Assembly (NCBI RefSeq): GCF_000003605.2
Contig: NW_003131854.1
Location: 74,235 to 86,452, forward strand
Reading direction: 5' to 3'
Length of the DNA stretch: 12,218 bases
Source of the DNA: Saccoglossus kowalevskii
Taxonomy: Eukaryota; Hemichordata; Enteropneusta; Harrimaniidae
Position numbers and translations under genes: made by a program. The first letter of the stretch is position 1. Each line of letters starts with the position of its first letter. Shown piece after piece: positions 8,214 to 12,218 of the stretch. The notes under the pieces were generated by a model that had not been told where the DNA came from, did not search any database, and worked only from the letters and a program-made list of their open reading frames with translations.

Positions 8214-8319
8214 GTAAGTAGATTGAAATCTCTAAAGATTCTCTGTCATTTACTGATAAGTGGTTGTTGTTTTTTTTAAATTACATTGGTGGAGCTATAT
8301 TTGTGTTCTCTTGCCCCAG

Positions 8320-8347
8320 GGGGGTTACATTTAATGTGAAAAATTAG
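8320..8347 (+). CDS. Candidate terminal coding exon, joins to 8105-8213
   Basis: A strong acceptor-like stretch (TTTGTGTTCTCTTGCCCCAG, ends 8319) is followed by one base that completes the CA left over from 8213 to give Gln. GVTFNVKN and a TAG stop at 8345-8347 follow. The intron would be 106 nt (8214-8319), short but normal for many invertebrates. The match of phase, acceptor and nearby stop is what supports the pair; the nine residues by themselves carry no information about function. Confidence 0.3.
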
Positions 8348-8440
8348 AAATACCTCTAGCCAGACAGGCATAGGTTATCATTTAAGACAGTTCTTGGTGT
8401 GCCTTATTTGTATATAGCTACCCTGGGAGTTCACTTAATT

Positions 8441-8446
8441 AATAAA
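8441..8446 (+). terminator. Possible poly(A) signal AATAAA
   Basis: AATAAA lies about 95 nt after the TAG that would end the 8105/8320 candidate gene, a reasonable short 3' UTR. The hexamer is common by chance in DNA this AT-rich, and the downstream G/T-rich element is weak. Confidence 0.2.
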
Positions 8447-9899
8447 ATGTTAGCGCAGGAGGATATCACATGACTTAATACTCTTCAAAATTTCCACAGA
8501 GTATGATGTTAATTTGAAAGGATTTGCTTTTAATTCTAAGCATTGTACAATGTTGTTCCATCACGTCTCTTCCCATATTTGTACAAAGCTATCTTGAGTG
8601 TTTATTATACCTGGGTTCTTGACTATGGTTTCCCCAGGAAGACACAGCTAGTTTATCTTGTCCTCCTTGGGGTCTTATGCTGTGTTGTGTTGTATTGTTA
8701 TGCAAATAGCTTTCTTTCTTGGCGGTGGATCAGGTTCAATATGTTCTAAGTGAAGCGTGTTTGCTTTTTTTTTTTTTATCACAGTTGAAGGGGCATCTCA
8801 GTAATCACTGAATGAATTTAATTATCTATTTAAAATTAAAATAGTATTAGAACAAAATAATGTTATATCATGTTTATTCTGAGGTGTAATTTCAAGCTTC
8901 AAACCATGCAAGCATTTTAATACTGTAATGTTTTGTTAATGCCTTGTGTGTGATAATTTCCTTGTCAGTTATTCCTAATCGGCACTGTGAAATGAACTAG
9001 TTAATATGATAGGTACCATTACTGAGATTATAGCAGTAGGTCAAGTTTAAGGTCAGTCTTGAGTAGTTTTAAGTTTCAGTAATCTGTTCCTTCCATAGGA
9101 TTCTCTGGCATGTCACTTAGTAATGTGATCGGCTGCTTATATGCAAAGTCCATCTTATGAACAAGAATCACATCTGTCTCCAGTCTTTTACAAGTTATTT
9201 CACACCTGCTGAATTGATTTTTTTCTGATTACTGGTAACACATGGCTGGGCAAATGCTCTAGAGAGCATAGTGATTTTGTAATTATTATACAGCCACCAA
9301 CTTTGTGAACTGTTAACTGATTAGTGTACTATTGGACCAGTGCATGGAAAAAACAAATAAACAAGGAATAATAAATACTAGTTTCCATGAGAATGATGAC
9401 TTTTTTAGTGTTAATTTCTATTCTTGTATCCCAAATTGTTTCTTCAGACTTTCTATTTGTCAGAACAGCGAATAATTTCGCAGCAATTATTGAAATACCT
9501 GTGACAAAAATTGTGCCCGCATCCATCGTAAATAGATAGTTCGCAACAATGAATCCAATAATGTGCTGCATCACAGTCTATGAAATTTCTTCATCATATG
9601 ATAGAGGGACAGTGCTAGGCTTAATTCATATATTCTCTGAATAATTTTCATATGTCTATTACCTTACTGACTTTACAGCAAAACGACAGCTAGGCTGGTA
9701 GATGCTTGTGATACATATTGTTGGTTAGGACAGAATATAAATGACAATATCCCTCACCTGAGCTATTCAGTGTAATGTATACAGAATGTTGCTCCTTATT
9801 AATTTACTAATTTATTGGAAAAAAAGCAACAACAATAACTTGGACTATAACCGGTCTATATACATGTACTTCTTTACATATGGGGTAACTCATTTAAAG
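8447..9899. other. No confident gene; two hydrophobic open frames of chance length
   Basis: A + frame open from 8540 to 8749 (contains TQLVYLVLLGVLCCVVLYCY) and a - frame at 9329-9574 (contains GTIFVTGISIIAAKLFAVL) each look membrane-like. Neither has an ATG in a good context or a recognisable family, and hydrophobic translations are expected from T-rich DNA. A T12 run lies at about 8767-8778. Confidence 0.4.
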
Positions 9900-10022
9900 C
9901 TGCAGGATTTATCCAGTCTTCCATTTTGAGCGCAATAATTTTTCCCAGCAACATTTTAATGGATTTGAAATTGTGAATGGTGACAAATGTTGGCTAAGGG
10001 TCTCAAAGGGTTAATCCTGCAG
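9900..10022. mobile_element. Possible short MITE-like element with 10-bp TIRs
   Basis: CTGCAGGATT (9900-9909) and AATCCTGCAG (10013-10022) are perfect inverted copies 123 bp apart end to end. Inside, the right arm read on the - strand continues AACCCTTTGAGACC, while the left arm shows TATCC and, ten bases later, TTTTGAGCGC, so a subterminal TTTGAG is shared. The right end contains CTCAAAGGGTTAA, resembling the right end at 4322-4336 (CTCAAAAGGTTAA). No target-site duplication is evident outside the TIRs. It is a plausible decayed element, but a 10-bp repeat could be chance. Confidence 0.35.
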
Positions 10023-11252
10023 TCAGATTATACTGATAACCCCTGGTAGTATGGAGTCATAACTTCAAGCAAGAATGAATATCAACTTATTATTGATTTT
10101 TTTCTGCCTTGACCTGCTTCTTATTCTGTCTTCATCCCATAAAGCTGCTTGTTTGTAAAATAGGCAAATATAGCAGTATTCTAAGAAGAAAATTACAAAG
10201 GCTTAAAAGCCCTAACCCTAAATTTAAAAATGGACTGGTCGTTATATAATTTATTGAAATTATACATCTGTGGTTTTTGATCGAATTGATTCCAGTCTGA
10301 CTTACTTGTATGTTGTAATAGATTGATATCACGCTTTTTTTTTTCATGCCACGCTAAGCTTCACATCATATACTGGGGTAGTTCGTTTTTTTTTTCCTAC
10401 ACATCAACTTCTAATGAGAGGCTATGAATCATCTGTTTATTTATTTATTATGGTTTTCTCATGCAAGTCGATAAGTACGAAAGGTGTATTAGTCGCCTAG
10501 ATTTTTTAGAAAACCAACACACAAACATTTTACTTTCGAGTGAGTGGTGCCTAATAATGCAATCAACTTAAATATTGATCGCACAATTTTCGGCATCATT
10601 ATATTTATCATTTTTTATTATTCTTTTTTTTTCTGCCAACTGAAAAGAAGTTTATCATGTTCCTCATTCAAATTACAATGTAATTCTTCATTCTCGAATT
10701 ACCGTCAGACGTGATGCAATTCTGTTTGCATATACGTAACCTACCTAGCAAGGGGAGAGGGTAGGACAAAAATCCAAAGAACACTGGCAGACATGCAACC
10801 CCCGGAAGAAGTCAGCGTCATGTTTTTGAAGATAGCGGAGTGAGTGTGCGTGGGTACAAACTAGGGCAGCTAGAAGAACTATTTAAGACAGCTGAGAAAC
10901 CAAATTTCTAGTTGAAAAAGATGATTTTTCAGAGAAAATGCACTGAATTAGAAATGGTACGTGTGTGTTTTGCATAGTGAATATGACTGTGACATAGTTT
11001 TTCAACTCCCAAAATACCTGCAAAAAATATGAAAATATTACACTATAGCCAAAGATACTTTGCATGCTCATTATTCTTGCTTAGGCAGAATAGTGATCAA
11101 ATTTTCAGAGGCTGGTACGGGTTAGTTGAAAGATGATGGCAGTCTTATTTCAAGGGAATTTTTACGTTGGGAGTTGGAAACATTTATGTTCGGTGTACTG
11201 TGACACGGCACGTTTGGAAATTCAAAATATGTCCTACCTTCCACTTTGTTGA
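10023..11252. other. No recognisable gene
   Basis: AT-rich sequence with several T runs (near 10336, 10387 and 10623). CCCTAACCCTAA at 10210-10221 is only two telomere-like units. The patch at 10740-10870 is less AT-rich but holds no convincing frame. Frames of about 60-70 codons on the - strand (10132-10347, 10883-11071) have no recognisable content. Confidence 0.5.
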
Positions 11253-11268
11253 CCCCCCCCCCCCCCCC
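11253..11268. repeat. Poly-C tract, C16
   Basis: Sixteen uninterrupted C residues followed by AG. Long C/G homopolymers are rare in AT-rich DNA and are a frequent place for length errors in sequencing. The tract plus AG also resembles a splice acceptor, but no open frame of coding character follows. Confidence 0.95.
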
Positions 11269-11793
11269 AGGTCACGCAATATGCACAAGCGCACAAACGA
11301 TGAACGCGAAACATTATTATTTCAGGAACCAGGAATCGCAACAGATCTTTTCTGTTAAATAATTGTTGAAAAAATTGTTGTTTTAGATATACCACCTGTT
11401 TGTATGGGCTTTGTTGGGTTGCTGGTTGCAAGGGGATAAAATTGTACTGTCTAGGGCACACCCATGGATAACCATGTAAATACCTGTGATGGCAAAGTTT
11501 GTTGATTATCAGTGGCAAGAGTACGGTACTTCACTGCATTACTATATATGCATTAGGGCAACTGGACAGACTGAATAGCTGCATGTTCTTTTTGGGTGCT
11601 CTTCATGAGTTACATAATGACTTCAATAAGTTACTCTTTTCACGTACGTTTGTAGGTGGGAATCAAAGCAGGTGTTATTAGATCTTATTCTCAGTCAATA
11701 ATTCTTGGGAGTATTAAATTATTTAACTTATTTCTTGTGTTTCCTCTCTTTTTTTTTTTTTCCTGACACTGACTATGTTTGTCTTGTAACTAG
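11269..11793. other. No confident gene; ends in a T13 tract
   Basis: Unique sequence with only short frames. A T13 run at 11749-11761 followed by more pyrimidines has no AG until 11792-11793 (CTAG), which makes a usable acceptor for the next candidate exon. Confidence 0.4.
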
Positions 11794-11956
11794 TAATGCT
11801 GTGTTTCATTTTATCCTTGTTGTGTGCGTCACTGTAATAAAATCTTGTGACAGACAAATGTTTGATGAATTTAATGTAAGCGTTGAGATAAATTCCTATT
11901 TGCGTGACAAGGGATTCCAGACTGTTGGAAGGGCAGGTTTGTTGACTTTGTCCTAA
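11794..11956 (+). CDS. Candidate terminal exon, unknown protein
   Basis: After the T13 tract and the first following AG (11792-11793), the frame beginning with the second base is open for 53 codons to TAA (11954-11956). It starts with a hydrophobic stretch (NAVFHFILVVCVTVI) and then becomes polar and balanced (DEFNVSVEINSYLRDKGFQ). A second acceptor at ...CTTGTGACAG (ends 11853) would keep only the polar part. A plausible poly(A) signal follows at 12042. No family is recognised. The hydrophobic part may be a chance translation of T-rich DNA; the polar part is the better coding candidate. Confidence 0.25.
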
Positions 11957-12020
11957 TGGAAAAAGATGAATGGTATTGTAACTCAAATGAAAAGGGTTTT
12001 AAATTACATCATGGCCCGAC

Positions 12021-12057
12021 TATGGTCAACTTGGACCATAAAATAAATATTTATTTT
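12021..12057. repeat. 7-bp hairpin followed by an 18-bp perfect palindrome
   Basis: TATGGTC (12021-12027) and GACCATA (12034-12040) form a stem around a 6-nt loop. Starting at the last base of that stem, AAAATAAATATTTATTTT (12040-12057) is a perfect palindrome. It contains the AATAAA of the possible poly(A) site on both strands. Confidence 0.7.
12042..12047 (+). terminator. Possible poly(A) signal AATAAA with GT-rich downstream element
   Basis: AATAAA is followed within 15 nt by TGTGTTGTTG (12057-12066), the arrangement expected for an animal cleavage and polyadenylation site. It lies 85 nt after the TAA that would end the 11794-11956 candidate exon. Confidence 0.3.
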
Positions 12058-12134
12058 GTGTTGTTGACCTGAATCATCATCATTTTTTGACTCCTGTATG
12101 CAACACATACACAGTGGGAATCTTTGCAGTTATC

Positions 12135-12135
12135 C

Positions 12136-12218
<83 letters not shown>
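12135..12218. repeat. (CTGT)21 tetranucleotide microsatellite, cut by the window edge
   Basis: Twenty-one uninterrupted CTGT units fill 12135-12218 and continue to the last base, so the true length is unknown. Perfect purity suggests a long, mutable array. Its opposite strand is (ACAG)n. Confidence 0.98.

Noticed and set aside
8540-8749. Membrane-like + frame of about 69 codons
   Set aside because: It has no ATG start and no clear splice boundaries at both ends. Hydrophobic content is expected from this composition. An exon of an unknown membrane protein is not excluded.
9329-9574. Membrane-like - frame of about 81 codons
   Set aside because: It is open only from a GTG and has no recognisable family. 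Length and composition fit chance.
10210-10221. CCCTAACCCTAA, telomere-like
   Set aside because: Only two units, and no array or subtelomeric context.

Overview
This is AT-rich, non-prokaryotic nuclear DNA, most likely from an invertebrate animal. The evidence is the lack of any long or packed coding sequence, the abundant simple repeats ((GT)n, (CTGT)n, (AG)n, poly-C, poly-T), a perfect minisatellite, decayed transposon-like inverted repeats, and many AATAAA and splice-like motifs. The diverged repeat at 748-1420 (modules with ATGCCTGGACTGATT and AAAATGGCC...GGCCATTTT) resembles, from memory only, repeats common in mollusc and other marine invertebrate genomes. I cannot place the species.

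Apart from the minisatellite, open frames reach at most about 124 codons. That is near chance for this base composition and window size. No protein family is recognised with confidence, and no rRNA, tRNA or CRISPR was found. The window is best read as intronic or intergenic DNA with at most a few scattered exons.

Layout. 1-740: no recognisable feature. 748-1420: diverged, tandemly arranged interspersed repeat. 1783-1800: (AG)9. 1877-1985: best upstream exon candidate, which starts in a 14-bp palindrome holding an E-box. 1990-3145: unremarkable apart from a small nested repeat at 2348-2443. 3148-3336: strong imperfect hairpin (44-nt arms, 39/44 paired) with a third partial copy of the arm. 4165-4336: possible short TTAA-type (piggyBac-like) non-autonomous element. 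5647-5995: thirteen-copy, 27-bp minisatellite with two unit types. 6758-6844: (GT)n tract, perfectly purine-pyrimidine alternating. 8105-8213 and 8320-8347: two phase-compatible candidate exons that would make a Cys-rich C-terminus, followed by AATAAA at 8441. 9900-10022: short element with 10-bp perfect terminal inverted repeats. 11253-11268: C16. 11794-11956: candidate terminal exon followed by a plausible poly(A) site near 12042. 12135-12218: (CTGT)21 running into the window edge.

If the candidate exons are real they all lie on the + strand, and the two poly(A)-like sites suggest up to two gene 3' ends. I see no evidence for a new multi-gene system. The most rewarding points to check are the 3207-3336 hairpin, the Cys-rich exon pair and the minisatellite.
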